Assembly: GCA_041389495.1 (NCBI GenBank)
Contig: JAWKRT010000001.1
Location: 1,178,001 to 1,242,000, forward strand
DNA from: Myxococcota bacterium
GTDB taxonomy: Bacteria; Myxococcota_A; UBA9160; UBA4427
DNA: 64,000 nucleotides
Direction of reading: 5' to 3'
Numbering within the stretch: position 1 is the stretch's first letter; every line of letters begins with the position of its first letter. The position numbers and the translations under genes were made by a program. Below the pieces are notes generated by a model that made no database searches, was not told the DNA's origin, and was given only the letters and a program-made list of their open reading frames with translations. This document shows positions 42,406 to 49,948 of the stretch, one piece after another.

Positions 42406-43233
42406 TCACGGCTTCGGGCGCACCACCAGGAACGCGAACTCGCCCTCGTCGGGAACGATCTCGAGCCCCACGTCCTGGAGGGCGTAGAAGAGCGCGGGCG
42501 TGCCGGCCGACTCGTCCCACTCGAGCACGAAGTCGTACGCGCCGGTGAGCCCCGTTTCGTCGAGGACGGGGCGGGGCGAGCGCCAGCGCAGCAGCGCGAC
42601 GAGCTCGGCCATCGGCAGCCGCGTCGCCGCGATGCGCCCCTTGCCGACTTCGGCGCGCGGCGCGGGTGCGGTCGACGGCGCGAGCGGCGGGTCGCCCGCG
42701 CGGCGGCGCAGCCGGTTGACGGGAACCTTCTCGGTGCGGCGCTCGAGCTCGAGGCCGAGCGCGGCCGGCACACCGGCGGCGAAGACCTCGCGCAGGTTGC
42801 GGTCCTTCTGCGGGCCCGCGCGCAGCAGCACGTCGTAGCGCTTGCCGAGGTCGACGCCGCCCTCGCCGATCATGTCGCGCGGGTGCACGCCGGTCGACTG
42901 CGCGAGCAGCGCCGAGAGCTCGTAGCCGATCATGACGAGGTCGCCCGACGCGGGGTCGGTCTGGGCGCGCGGCTCGTTCTGCACGGACGGGCGGATCGCG
43001 AACGGCGCGTCGGGCGCGCTGCGCGCGGCCTTCACGGCCGCGCCCCCGGAGTCGGCCTTCACGGCGTCGGCGGCCGGGGTGGCCGCGGCGTCGGCGTCGG
43101 CGGGCGCGTCGGCCGCGTCCGCGACGACGGGCGCGAGCGGAGCGGCGAGGGCGAGTGCGCCGACGAGGAGTGCCGTGCGAACGGAGGGGGTGAAGAGCGG
43201 GAACGCGAGCCGGAGCGGCCGGGGGTGGGGCAT
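42406..43233 (-). CDS. DUF3738-like exported protein, module 2
   Basis: 275 residues: signal sequence (ALLVGALALAAPLAPVVADA), an Ala/Asp/Pro-rich linker, then the DUF3738-type blocks VMIGYELSALLAQSTGVHPRD, YDVLLRAGPQKDRNLREVF, and the C-terminal MAELVALLRWRSPRPVLDE continuing TGLTGAYDFVLEW. The last block matches the module-1 protein. Head gene of the operon DUF3738, lipoprotein, tamA, tamB on the minus strand, each junction overlapping or 1 nt apart. A TAGAGT element 8 nt before the ATG suggests a near-leaderless message. Confidence 0.68.
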   Translation of the reverse strand: MPHPRPLRLAFPLFTPSVRTALLVGALALAAPLAPVVADAADAPADADAAATPAADAVKADSGGAAVKAARSAPDAPFAIRPSVQNEPRAQTDPASGDLVMIGYELSALLAQSTGVHPRDMIGEGGVDLGKRYDVLLRAGPQKDRNLREVFAAGVPAALGLELERRTEKVPVNRLRRRAGDPPLAPSTAPAPRAEVGKGRIAATRLPMAELVALLRWRSPRPVLDETGLTGAYDFVLEWDESAGTPALFYALQDVGLEIVPDEGEFAFLVVRPKP

Positions 43234-43241
43234 GGGCGCGG

Positions 43242-43247
43242 ACTCTA
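43242..43247 (-). promoter_or_regulatory. Candidate -10 element (TAGAGT) of the DUF3738-tamAB operon
   Basis: On the minus strand TAGAGTCCGCGCCC runs into the ATG at 43233; compare TAGACTCCGCAGCC before the paralogue at 14204. Shared sequence and position in the two modules support function. Confidence 0.42.
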
Positions 43248-43293
43248 CCGCGTCGCCCGTCGTCCCACCGGGCGCGCGCCGTCGCGCGCCGCC

Positions 43294-44640
43294 CTAGGTG
43301 CGGCGCGCGGCCGCGAGATCGCGCGGCAGGCTGCGCGCGCCCGCGACGAGCGCCGCGAACGCGACGACGTACGAGGCGAGCACCGCGCACATCGAGGCGC
43401 GGATCGCCGCGTCGCCGAAGCGCGGCGCGAACGCGTCGTTCAGCCAGCCGACCGCCTGCGGCCCGAGCCCCTGCCCGAGCAGGGTGATGAAGAAGACGAT
43501 CACGGAGGCCGCGAGTGCGCGCATGCGCGGCGGCGCGAGCTGCTGCACGGCCGCGTACGCGGCCGGCGCCCACCCCGCGCCGAGCAGGCCCGACGGGATC
43601 GCCATCGCGATCGCGACGTCCGCCGTCGGCGCGAGCGACTGGCCGAGCAGGAAGGGGAGCGACGTCGCGACGGAGATCGCGGGCATCCACATCAGCCAGC
43701 GCACGTCGCGCCGCACGAGACGGTCGGTGAGCCAGCCCGCGCCGATGGCGCCCACGCCCGCCGACGCGGCGGCCGCGACGCCGAACTCGAGGCCGATCTC
43801 GAGCTTCGGGACGCCGAGCACGCGCGCGAGCAGCACGGGCATCCACACGCCGAACCCCGTGCCGCCGAACGACGCGATGCCGGCGCCGATCGCGATGCCG
43901 CGGAAGCTGCGGCGCTGCCAGAGGTAGCGGAAGACCTCGACGATGCCGGGCGTCGCGTCGGCGTCCGCGCCGTGCGCGGCGAGGCCGTCGAAGCGCCCGC
44001 GCACGGGCTCGCGCACCGTGAAGAACAGGAGCGCGGCGCCCGCGACGCCCGCGACGCCGAGCGCGTAGAACGCTTCGCGCCAGCCGAAGGCGGTCGCGAG
44101 CCAGCCGCCGGCGAGCAGCCCCGCGAGCTGGCCGAGCGACACGCCCTGCTGGAAGACGCCGAAGGCGAACGTGCGGCGCTCCGGTGGGAAGTAGTCGGCG
44201 AGGACCGAGTGCGCGGGGGCCGTGCCGCCGGCCTCGCCGACGCCGACGCCGATGCGCGCGGCCGCGAGCTCGAACATGCTGCGCGCGGCGCCCGAGACGG
44301 CGGTCATCGCGCTCCACGTCACGAACGCGATCGACAGGATGACGCGGCGCGAGTGGCGGTCGGCGAGCCGCGCGACCGGCAGGCCGAGCAGCGTGTACGA
44401 CACCGCGAAGCCCGGGCCCAGCAGGAATCCCATCAGCGCGTCCGACGACCCGAACTCGGCCTTGATGTCCTCGACGAGGATCGAGAGCACCCAGCGGTCG
44501 AGGTAGTTGAAGACGTACATCAGCGTGAGCACGCCGAGCACGTAGTGCGCGTAGCGGGAGCTCGGCGGCGGCTCGCCGGCGGGAGCGGCGAGCGGCGCGG
44601 AGCCTGGGCGCGAGGCGTCGTCGGGCGGTGCGGGCGACAC
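43294..44640 (-). CDS. MFS transporter (spinster-like), 12 transmembrane segments
   Basis: 448-residue major facilitator protein with YVFNYLDRWVLSILVEDIK in TM1, motif A LADRHSRRVIL, GVGEAGGTAPAHSVLADYFP and LLGQGLGPQAVGWLND, the pattern of spinster-like and hexuronate/sphingolipid-type MFS members common in environmental bacteria. The GTG start was chosen because upstream codons are low-complexity. Substrate unknown. It is a separate unit upstream of, and on the same strand as, the DUF3738-tamAB operon, 60 bp away. Confidence 0.88.
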   Translation of the reverse strand: MSPAPPDDASRPGSAPLAAPAGEPPPSSRYAHYVLGVLTLMYVFNYLDRWVLSILVEDIKAEFGSSDALMGFLLGPGFAVSYTLLGLPVARLADRHSRRVILSIAFVTWSAMTAVSGAARSMFELAAARIGVGVGEAGGTAPAHSVLADYFPPERRTFAFGVFQQGVSLGQLAGLLAGGWLATAFGWREAFYALGVAGVAGAALLFFTVREPVRGRFDGLAAHGADADATPGIVEVFRYLWQRRSFRGIAIGAGIASFGGTGFGVWMPVLLARVLGVPKLEIGLEFGVAAAASAGVGAIGAGWLTDRLVRRDVRWLMWMPAISVATSLPFLLGQSLAPTADVAIAMAIPSGLLGAGWAPAAYAAVQQLAPPRMRALAASVIVFFITLLGQGLGPQAVGWLNDAFAPRFGDAAIRASMCAVLASYVVAFAALVAGARSLPRDLAAARRT

Positions 44641-44674
44641 GGACGGCGGACCTCGCGACTTCGAGCGGGCGCGC

Positions 44675-44680
44675 ACCGTA
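44675..44680 (-). promoter_or_regulatory. Candidate -10 element (TACGGT) for the second MFS gene
   Basis: Minus-strand TAnnnT element 34 nt before the GTG start at 44640, followed by GCGCG. Confidence 0.28.
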
Positions 44681-44795
44681 CCACGCGCGCCCGGTCGGCA
44701 CGCGCGGGAAGCGCGCGCGGACGTGCGGACGTGCGGACGCGCGGACGCGAGGCTGGGAGCGGCGGCGCGGGTCGCTCGTCGGGCCGGTCGCCTGC

Positions 44796-44801
44796 TAGGT
44801 T
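44796..44801 (+). promoter_or_regulatory. Candidate -10 element (TAGGTT) for the thioesterase gene
   Basis: TAnnnT followed by CGCG, 42 nt before the ATG at 44844. Confidence 0.3.
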
Positions 44802-44843
44802 CGCGCCGCCGCGCGCCCCGGCCGCCCATTCCGGAGACACCCC

Positions 44844-45767
44844 ATGGACCTCGACGACGCGCCGCGCGCGCAGGCGGGCGCCGCGCCGACGCGCCCCGCG
44901 GCGGCCTCGCTGCTCGACGACACGCGGCTCGAGCGCGTGCGCGCGACGACGGCCGCGGGCGCGAGCGCGCTCTACCGCGGCGTCCTCCCGCGCAGCTGGA
45001 ACGCGCACGTGTACCCCTTCGGCGGCGTCGCCAGCGCGATCGCGCTGCGCGCGATGCGCGAGGAGCTCGGGCGCCCCGCGCACGCGCCGCGCACGCTCAC
45101 GACGCTCTTCGCGTCGCCGGTCGCGGACGGCGAGATCGAGGCCGAGGTCGAGGTCGTGCGCGCCGGGCGCGGCATGTCGCAGCTGCGCGCCACGCTGCGC
45201 AACGTCGGCAGCGACGAGCCCGGTCACGTGTCGATGGCCGTCTTCGGCGGCGCGCGCCGCGGGTTCTCGTTCACCGACGTGCGCCCCCCGGACTGGGTCG
45301 CGCCGCAGGACGCCGCGCCGCCGAAGGAGCCGCCGGCCGAGCACGCGCGCTTCCGGTCGCCGTTCTTCGAGCAGCTCGAGGTGCGGCAGTGGAACGTGCG
45401 CTCGTCGTGGGAGACGGGCTGGGAGCCGGGCCGCGCGCGCGCGTCGCGCTGGATGCGGTACCGCGTGCCGCCGCTCCGCGAGGACGGCGTGCTCGACCCG
45501 CTCGCCTACGTCCCCGTCTGCGACACGATGCCGCCGTCGGTGGTGCAGGCCGTCGGGCCGGGAGGGCCGACGTTCTTCGCGCCGAGCTGCGACCTGACCG
45601 TGCAGATCTTCCGCGAGACGCGCAGCGAGTGGCTGCTCGCCGACGCGCGCACGCACTGGGCGGGCGACGGCTACGCGTCGTCGACGATCGACCTGTGGGA
45701 CGTCGACCGGCAGCTGCTCGCGCGCGCGAGCCAGCTCATGTACCTGCGGCTCGACGCGGAGGCGTAG
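44844..45767 (+). CDS. Acyl-CoA thioesterase family protein (double hotdog, TesB-like)
   Basis: 307 residues with two hotdog-like halves: NAHVYPFGGVASAIALRAM, RTLTTLFASPVADGEIEAEV and VVRAGRGMSQLRATL in the first; SCDLTVQIFRE, LLADARTHWAGDGYASSTID and LLARASQLMYLR in the second. This fits the PF13622-type thioesterase family. Predicted to hydrolyse an acyl-CoA in the cytoplasm. GGAGA before the ATG is a weak ribosome site. It begins a plus-strand run with an EthD-like, an F420-nitroreductase-like and a sulfotransferase-like gene. Confidence 0.83.
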   Translation: MDLDDAPRAQAGAAPTRPAAASLLDDTRLERVRATTAAGASALYRGVLPRSWNAHVYPFGGVASAIALRAMREELGRPAHAPRTLTTLFASPVADGEIEAEVEVVRAGRGMSQLRATLRNVGSDEPGHVSMAVFGGARRGFSFTDVRPPDWVAPQDAAPPKEPPAEHARFRSPFFEQLEVRQWNVRSSWETGWEPGRARASRWMRYRVPPLREDGVLDPLAYVPVCDTMPPSVVQAVGPGGPTFFAPSCDLTVQIFRETRSEWLLADARTHWAGDGYASSTIDLWDVDRQLLARASQLMYLRLDAEA

Positions 45768-45780
45768 GATGCGCGGCGCC

Positions 45781-45856
45781 GGGCTGTACGGCGCGCGGCG
45801 CCGGGCTGTGCGGCGCCGGGCTGCGCGGCGCCGGGCTGTGCGGCGCAAGCCTGTGG
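45781..45856 (+). repeat. 15-bp imperfect tandem repeat between thioesterase and EthD genes
   Basis: Unit GGGCTGTGCGGCGCC repeated about four and a half times (45781-45802 with a 7-bp insertion, 45803, 45818, 45833, then partial). One frame reads GAGLC GAGLR GAGLC GASL, like a pentapeptide repeat, but it has no start codon of its own and lies between genes. Likely simple-sequence slippage. Confidence 0.85.
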
Positions 45857-45872
45857 ATGGGAGGGCCGTGCG

Positions 45873-46571
45873 ATGGAGAAGCTCGTCTACGTCCTGCGCC
45901 GGCGCGCGGGCGATTCGATCGAGGCCCATCGCGACGCGCTGCTCGCCACCGCGGCACCGGCGATTCTCGAGGCCGGCGCGCTCGCGCTGACCGCGCAGGT
46001 CGCCGACCTCGCGACCGACCCGCGCGTGCGCCCCGAGCAGCTGTTCGGAGAGGGCGCCACCTACGCATCGGTCGTGTCCGTGTGGCTCGACTCGCTCGAT
46101 GCGCGCGCGCCGGTGACGGCGGCGCTCGAGGCGCTCGGCGGCCGCGTCGACGCCTACCTCGTGACGGAGTCCGTGCCGCAGGCGTGCGTCGACCGCACCT
46201 GGAAGGACGGCGAGCGGAGCCCGGGCGTCACGCAGATCGTCACCTTCCCGAAGCCCGAGCGGCTCACCGACGAGGCCTTCTTCCGCGGCTGGCACGACGA
46301 GCACACGCCGTTCAGCTTCGAGCTCCACCCGACGCGCTGGTCGTACGTGCGCAACGCCGTCGCGCGCGCGCTCACGCCGGGCGCGCCTCCGTACCGCGCG
46401 ATCGTCGAGGAGCGCTGGCGCGAGTTCGACGAGTGGCTCGACCCGAAGCGGCTCTTCGGCTCGGGCGACGTGCTGCGCCGTTCGGCCGAGGAGCTCGTCC
46501 ACTACGCCGACTTCGCGTCGCTGAACCAGACGCTCGCGAGCGAGTGGATCGTGAAGAGCCTGCGCGCGTGA
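45873..46571 (+). CDS. EthD-domain-like protein
   Basis: 232 residues: N-terminal MEKLVYVLRRRAGDSIEAHR and a second half with VTQIVTFPKPERLTDEAFFR followed by WHDEHTPFSFELHPT, a double ferredoxin-like EthD arrangement. A second EthD-type gene is in the B12 mutase operon. The substrate is unknown. GGGAGG precedes the ATG. The stop overlaps the GTG start of the nitroreductase-family gene. Confidence 0.75.
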   Translation: MEKLVYVLRRRAGDSIEAHRDALLATAAPAILEAGALALTAQVADLATDPRVRPEQLFGEGATYASVVSVWLDSLDARAPVTAALEALGGRVDAYLVTESVPQACVDRTWKDGERSPGVTQIVTFPKPERLTDEAFFRGWHDEHTPFSFELHPTRWSYVRNAVARALTPGAPPYRAIVEERWREFDEWLDPKRLFGSGDVLRRSAEELVHYADFASLNQTLASEWIVKSLRA

Positions 46572-47086
46572 CGGGCACCGACCTCGTCGTGCGCTTCGGC
46601 GCCTCGAAGTTCGGCCGCGAGGTCGACGTCCTGGTCGCGCGCGCGACCGGCCACTCGCTCGTGAACGCGCTCTTCTCGCGCGCCTACGGCGCGCCCTACA
46701 ACAAGCCGCTCGTGCTCACGACGACCGGACGCCGGACGGGGCGGGCGCGCAGCGTCGTGCTGCCCTTCTTCGCGGCGGGCGAGGGCGCGGGCGCCGACCC
46801 GGCGCTCGCGCGCTTCCCGCTCGCGATCGTCGGCTCGCGCGGCGGCACGCGCGTCGACCCGCAGTGGGCGCACAACCTGCGCGCGACGCCGGAGGCGACC
46901 GTGCACATCGACCGGCGCGCGCACCGCGTGCGCGTGCACGAGGCGACGGGCGACGAGCGCGAGCGGCTGTGGCGCGACATCTGCGCGCGCGCGCCGGTGT
47001 ACGCGGAGTACCAGCGGCGCGCGAAGACGCGCACGATTCCGGTCTTCGTGCTGTCGCCGGCGGGCGACGGCGCCGCCCGCGCGTGA
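46568..47086 (+). CDS. Nitroreductase-family deazaflavin (F420)-dependent oxidoreductase (DDN-like)
   Basis: 172-residue split beta-barrel protein with NKPLVLTTTGRRTGRARSVV, IVGSRGGTRVDPQWAHNLRA and the late YQRRAKTRTIPVFVLSP, typical of the DDN/FDOR-B family that reduces quinones or nitro compounds with F420H2. The GTG start overlaps the upstream stop, and the stop overlaps the next GTG, so it is coupled to the EthD and sulfotransferase-like genes. Confidence 0.88.
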   Translation: MTGTDLVVRFGASKFGREVDVLVARATGHSLVNALFSRAYGAPYNKPLVLTTTGRRTGRARSVVLPFFAAGEGAGADPALARFPLAIVGSRGGTRVDPQWAHNLRATPEATVHIDRRAHRVRVHEATGDERERLWRDICARAPVYAEYQRRAKTRTIPVFVLSPAGDGAARA

Positions 47087-47706
47087 GCGGCGACGCGGCC
47101 GCGCGCGACGCGGTCGTGCTCGTCACGGGCCTCCCGCGCGCGGGCACCTCGCTCGCGATGCAGATGCTCGCGGCGGGCGGCGTGCCCCTGCTCGTCGACG
47201 ACGCGCGCCCGCCCGACGCGAGCAACCCGCGCGGCTACCTCGAGTACGCGCCGGTCAGGGCGATCGCGCGCGACGCCGCCTTCGTCGCGCGCGCGCGCGG
47301 CCGCGCCGTGAAGGTCGTGGCGCCGCTGCTGCGCCACCTGCCGGCGGGCGAGCGCTACGTCGCGATCTGGATGGAGCGCGACCTCGGCGAGGTGCTCGCC
47401 TCGCAGGCCGCGATGCTGGCGCGCGCCGCGCGCGACCCGGCGACGCCCGGCGACACCGAGCCCGAGGACGCCGCGCTCCGCCGCGCGTTCGCGTCGAGCG
47501 CCGCGCGCGGCGCCGCAGCGCTCGACGCGCTCGGCGCGCGCGTGCTGCGCGTCGACCACGCCGCGCTGCTGTGCGACCCGACGGGCGTCGCCGCGCGGAT
47601 GGCCTCGCACCTCGCGCGCGAGGCCGGCCTCGCGCTCGACGCGCGCGCGGCCGCCGCGGCGGTCGACCCCGCGCTGTGGCGCGAGCGGCGGGAGGCGATT
47701 CGCTAG
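47083..47706 (+). CDS. Sulfotransferase-like P-loop protein
   Basis: 207 residues with VVLVTGLPRAGTSLAMQML (residues 11-29), the 5'-phosphosulfate-binding P-loop of sulfotransferases, followed by DASNPRGYLEY and YVAIWMERDLGEVLASQ. It is shorter than most sulfotransferases (250-300) and lacks an obvious RdP/G motif beyond this, so it may be a minimal relative. The stop is shared with the convergent methyltransferase gene in CTAG. Function uncertain. Confidence 0.7.
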   Translation: MSGDAAARDAVVLVTGLPRAGTSLAMQMLAAGGVPLLVDDARPPDASNPRGYLEYAPVRAIARDAAFVARARGRAVKVVAPLLRHLPAGERYVAIWMERDLGEVLASQAAMLARAARDPATPGDTEPEDAALRRAFASSAARGAAALDALGARVLRVDHAALLCDPTGVAARMASHLAREAGLALDARAAAAAVDPALWRERREAIR

Positions 47707-48500
47707 GCGGCGGCGTCGGCGCGCGCGGGCGCGGCGGGCTTGCGCCCGCGGTACTCGATGAAGGCGCCCGGCACGATCACGTTCGAGCGCGCGTCCTCGA
47801 AGCCCGCCTCGCGCAGCACCGCGACGATCTTCTCCGGCGGCACCGCCTGCTCGACCGTGTCCCAGTAGTAGTCCATCAGCAGCTTCGCCTCGCGGTCGCG
47901 CGTCGCGAGCAGCGTGAGGCCCGGGATCACCGTCTTCCACGCGAAGCGCGTGAGGCCGTGGCCGATGCGCGACTTCGGGACGTGGCCTTCGAGGATCCAG
48001 AGCTGGCCGCCCGGCTTGAGCACGCGGAGATACTCGCGGAACGTCGCGACGAGGTCGGAGACGTGGCGCAGCGCGATGCCCATCGTCACGAAGTCGAACT
48101 CGTCGCTGCGGATCGGCAGCGCCTGTCCGACGCCGCGCACGCGCGGGCCGCGGAACGTCTTGCCGGCCTCCGCGAGCATTCCGGGGTTCGGGTCGACGCC
48201 GACGACGAGGCCCGACGGCCCGACGTTGCGCGCCGCGCCGCGCGCGACGGCGCCCGTGCCCATCGCGATGTCGAGCACCTTCATGCCGGGCTTCATGCCG
48301 GCGGCCTTCATCGAGAGGCGCCGGTAGAGCAGCCCGCCGTTCCCGAAGATCCGCTCGATCGTGTCGTAGTGGCGCGCCGTGCGATTGAAGAGATCCATCA
48401 CGTAGCGATGGCGCTCGGCGTCGGCGCCGTAGTACTCGCGCAGCGGCGAGTGCGGCGGGACGGGCGTGCCCTCGGGCGGCCGGGGAGCGGGCTCGGACAT
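47703..48500 (-). CDS. UbiE/COQ5-like SAM methyltransferase
   Basis: 265 residues with YVMDLFNRTARHYDTIERIF, SAM motif I VLDIAMGTGAVARGAA, VVGVDPNPGMLAEA, LPIRSDEFDFVTMGIALRHV and LRVLKPGGQLWILEG. This is the UbiE layout, but it diverges enough that a quinone-methylation role is uncertain. The start is backed by GAGGAGG. Last gene of a minus-strand series that begins with the TetR gene at 54708. Confidence 0.85.
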   Translation of the reverse strand: MSEPAPRPPEGTPVPPHSPLREYYGADAERHRYVMDLFNRTARHYDTIERIFGNGGLLYRRLSMKAAGMKPGMKVLDIAMGTGAVARGAARNVGPSGLVVGVDPNPGMLAEAGKTFRGPRVRGVGQALPIRSDEFDFVTMGIALRHVSDLVATFREYLRVLKPGGQLWILEGHVPKSRIGHGLTRFAWKTVIPGLTLLATRDREAKLLMDYYWDTVEQAVPPEKIVAVLREAGFEDARSNVIVPGAFIEYRGRKPAAPARADAAA

Positions 48501-48571
48501 CTCGCGATCCTCCTCGCCGCGCGCGTCGCGCGCGCGGGCGCCGCCGAGTCTGGCGGCACGCGGCTCCTCTT

Positions 48572-49948
48572 TCAACGCGCTCGTCGCGGCGGCGCGGCGC
48601 CGCGCGGGCCCGCGCGCGCGCGCACGCGCCGGTCCGTGATCGCGTCGAGGCCCTGGACGACCGCGAGGAGCCCGCGCGCCGCGAGCCACCGCGCGGGCTC
48701 GGGCGGGAGCGCCGGCGCGCAGTCGGCGACGATGTCGAGCCAGGGGTCGGGCCGGCCGGCGAGCGCGGACGCGAGCAGCTCGCCCGTGGCCGTCGCCTGC
48801 GCGACGCCGTGGCCGTTGAAGCCGGCCGCGTGCACGACGCCGCGAGCCGGCCGCGGCGAGATCGACGGCAGGAACGACAGCGTCATCGCGATCCAGCCGC
48901 CCCAGTAGTGCGCGATCGGGACGTCGGCGAGCTCGGGGAAGCGGTCGCGGAACGCGCGCGCGACGGCGCGCTGCGTGCCCGCGTGCGCGCCCGCGACGCG
49001 CTCCCGCGGTCGGCTCCCGAACGCGTAGCGCGGCGCCTTCGAGCCGCCGACGATCGTGCGGCGCGACGTCAGGCGATAGCTCTCGAGGGCCTCGTGCGCG
49101 GTGTAGACGCCCTCGCGCGAGGGCCAGCCGCCGAGCGCCGCGACGTGCGCGTCGTCGAGCGGCGCGGACTCGAAGAGCGTGACGTAGAGCGGGACGATCT
49201 CGCGCCCGTGTCCGCGCAGCGTGCGCGTCCACGCGTTCGTCGCGAGCACGACGCGGTCGGCCTCGAGGCTCCCGTCGCGCGTGCGCACGACGGGCTTCGC
49301 GCCGGGCACCACCTCTCGCACCTCGGTGCCTTCGTGGAGGCGGACGCCGCGCGCGAGCGCGGCGGCGCGCAGTCCGCGCACGAGGTGGCCCGGGTCGAGC
49401 GTCCCGCCCGCGGCCTCGTGCGCCCCGCACAGGAACGCGCCGGGCAGGCCGCGCGCGCGCATCGCGTCGGCTTCGAGGAAGGCGACGCGCGCGCCCGCCT
49501 TCGCGGCCGCGTCCGCCGCGCGCCGGAGCCGTCGCTCCTGGCTCGCGTGGACGGCCGCCATCACGTTGCCCGACGGCTGGTAGTCGCACGCGATGCCGAG
49601 CTCGGCGATGCGCGCCTCGGTGCGCGCCACGCAGTGGTCGGCGAAACGGACGAGGGCGCCCGCGCGCTCCTCGCCGAACATCATCCGCAGCGTCGGCATG
49701 TCCTTGCCGATCGTCGGCGTGAGGTGGCCCGCGTTGCGCCCGCTCGCGCCGGCGCCGCAGAACGCGCGCTCGACGAGTGCGACGTCGACGCCCGCGTCGC
49801 GCAGCGCGATCGCCGTCGAGAGGCCCGTGAGGCCGCCGCCCACGATCGCCACGTCCGCGCGCGCGTCGCCCGCGAGCGGCGGTCGCGGATCCTCCGGCGC
49901 GTCGATCCAGGCGCTCGTGCCGAGGAACGGCGCGGCGAGGTCGTTCAC
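48572..49948 (-). CDS. FAD-dependent oxidase (DAO family, PuuB-like)
   Basis: 458 residues: FAD motif VAIVGGGLTGLSTAIALRDA (33-52), GAGASGRNAGHLTP, a Rossmann strand VVLATNAWT, and C-terminal HYWGGWIAMTLSFLPSISPR with AAGFNGHGVAQATATGELLA, as in gamma-glutamylputrescine oxidase and related amine oxidases. The substrate is probably a primary or secondary amine. The GTG start overlaps the stop of the DUF1214 gene. The far C-terminus is Arg-rich and low-complexity. Confidence 0.88.
   Translation of the reverse strand: MNDLAAPFLGTSAWIDAPEDPRPPLAGDARADVAIVGGGLTGLSTAIALRDAGVDVALVERAFCGAGASGRNAGHLTPTIGKDMPTLRMMFGEERAGALVRFADHCVARTEARIAELGIACDYQPSGNVMAAVHASQERRLRRAADAAAKAGARVAFLEADAMRARGLPGAFLCGAHEAAGGTLDPGHLVRGLRAAALARGVRLHEGTEVREVVPGAKPVVRTRDGSLEADRVVLATNAWTRTLRGHGREIVPLYVTLFESAPLDDAHVAALGGWPSREGVYTAHEALESYRLTSRRTIVGGSKAPRYAFGSRPRERVAGAHAGTQRAVARAFRDRFPELADVPIAHYWGGWIAMTLSFLPSISPRPARGVVHAAGFNGHGVAQATATGELLASALAGRPDPWLDIVADCAPALPPEPARWLAARGLLAVVQGLDAITDRRVRARAGPRGAAPPRRAR

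Noticed and set aside
42199..45597. Plus-strand open frame of 1132 codons over the MFS gene
   Set aside because: Shadow of the minus-strand MFS and DUF3738 genes; low-complexity residues.
45769..45990. Short Arg-rich frame over the 15-bp repeats as a gene
   Set aside because: It begins at the repeat and runs into the EthD gene in another frame; no ribosome site.
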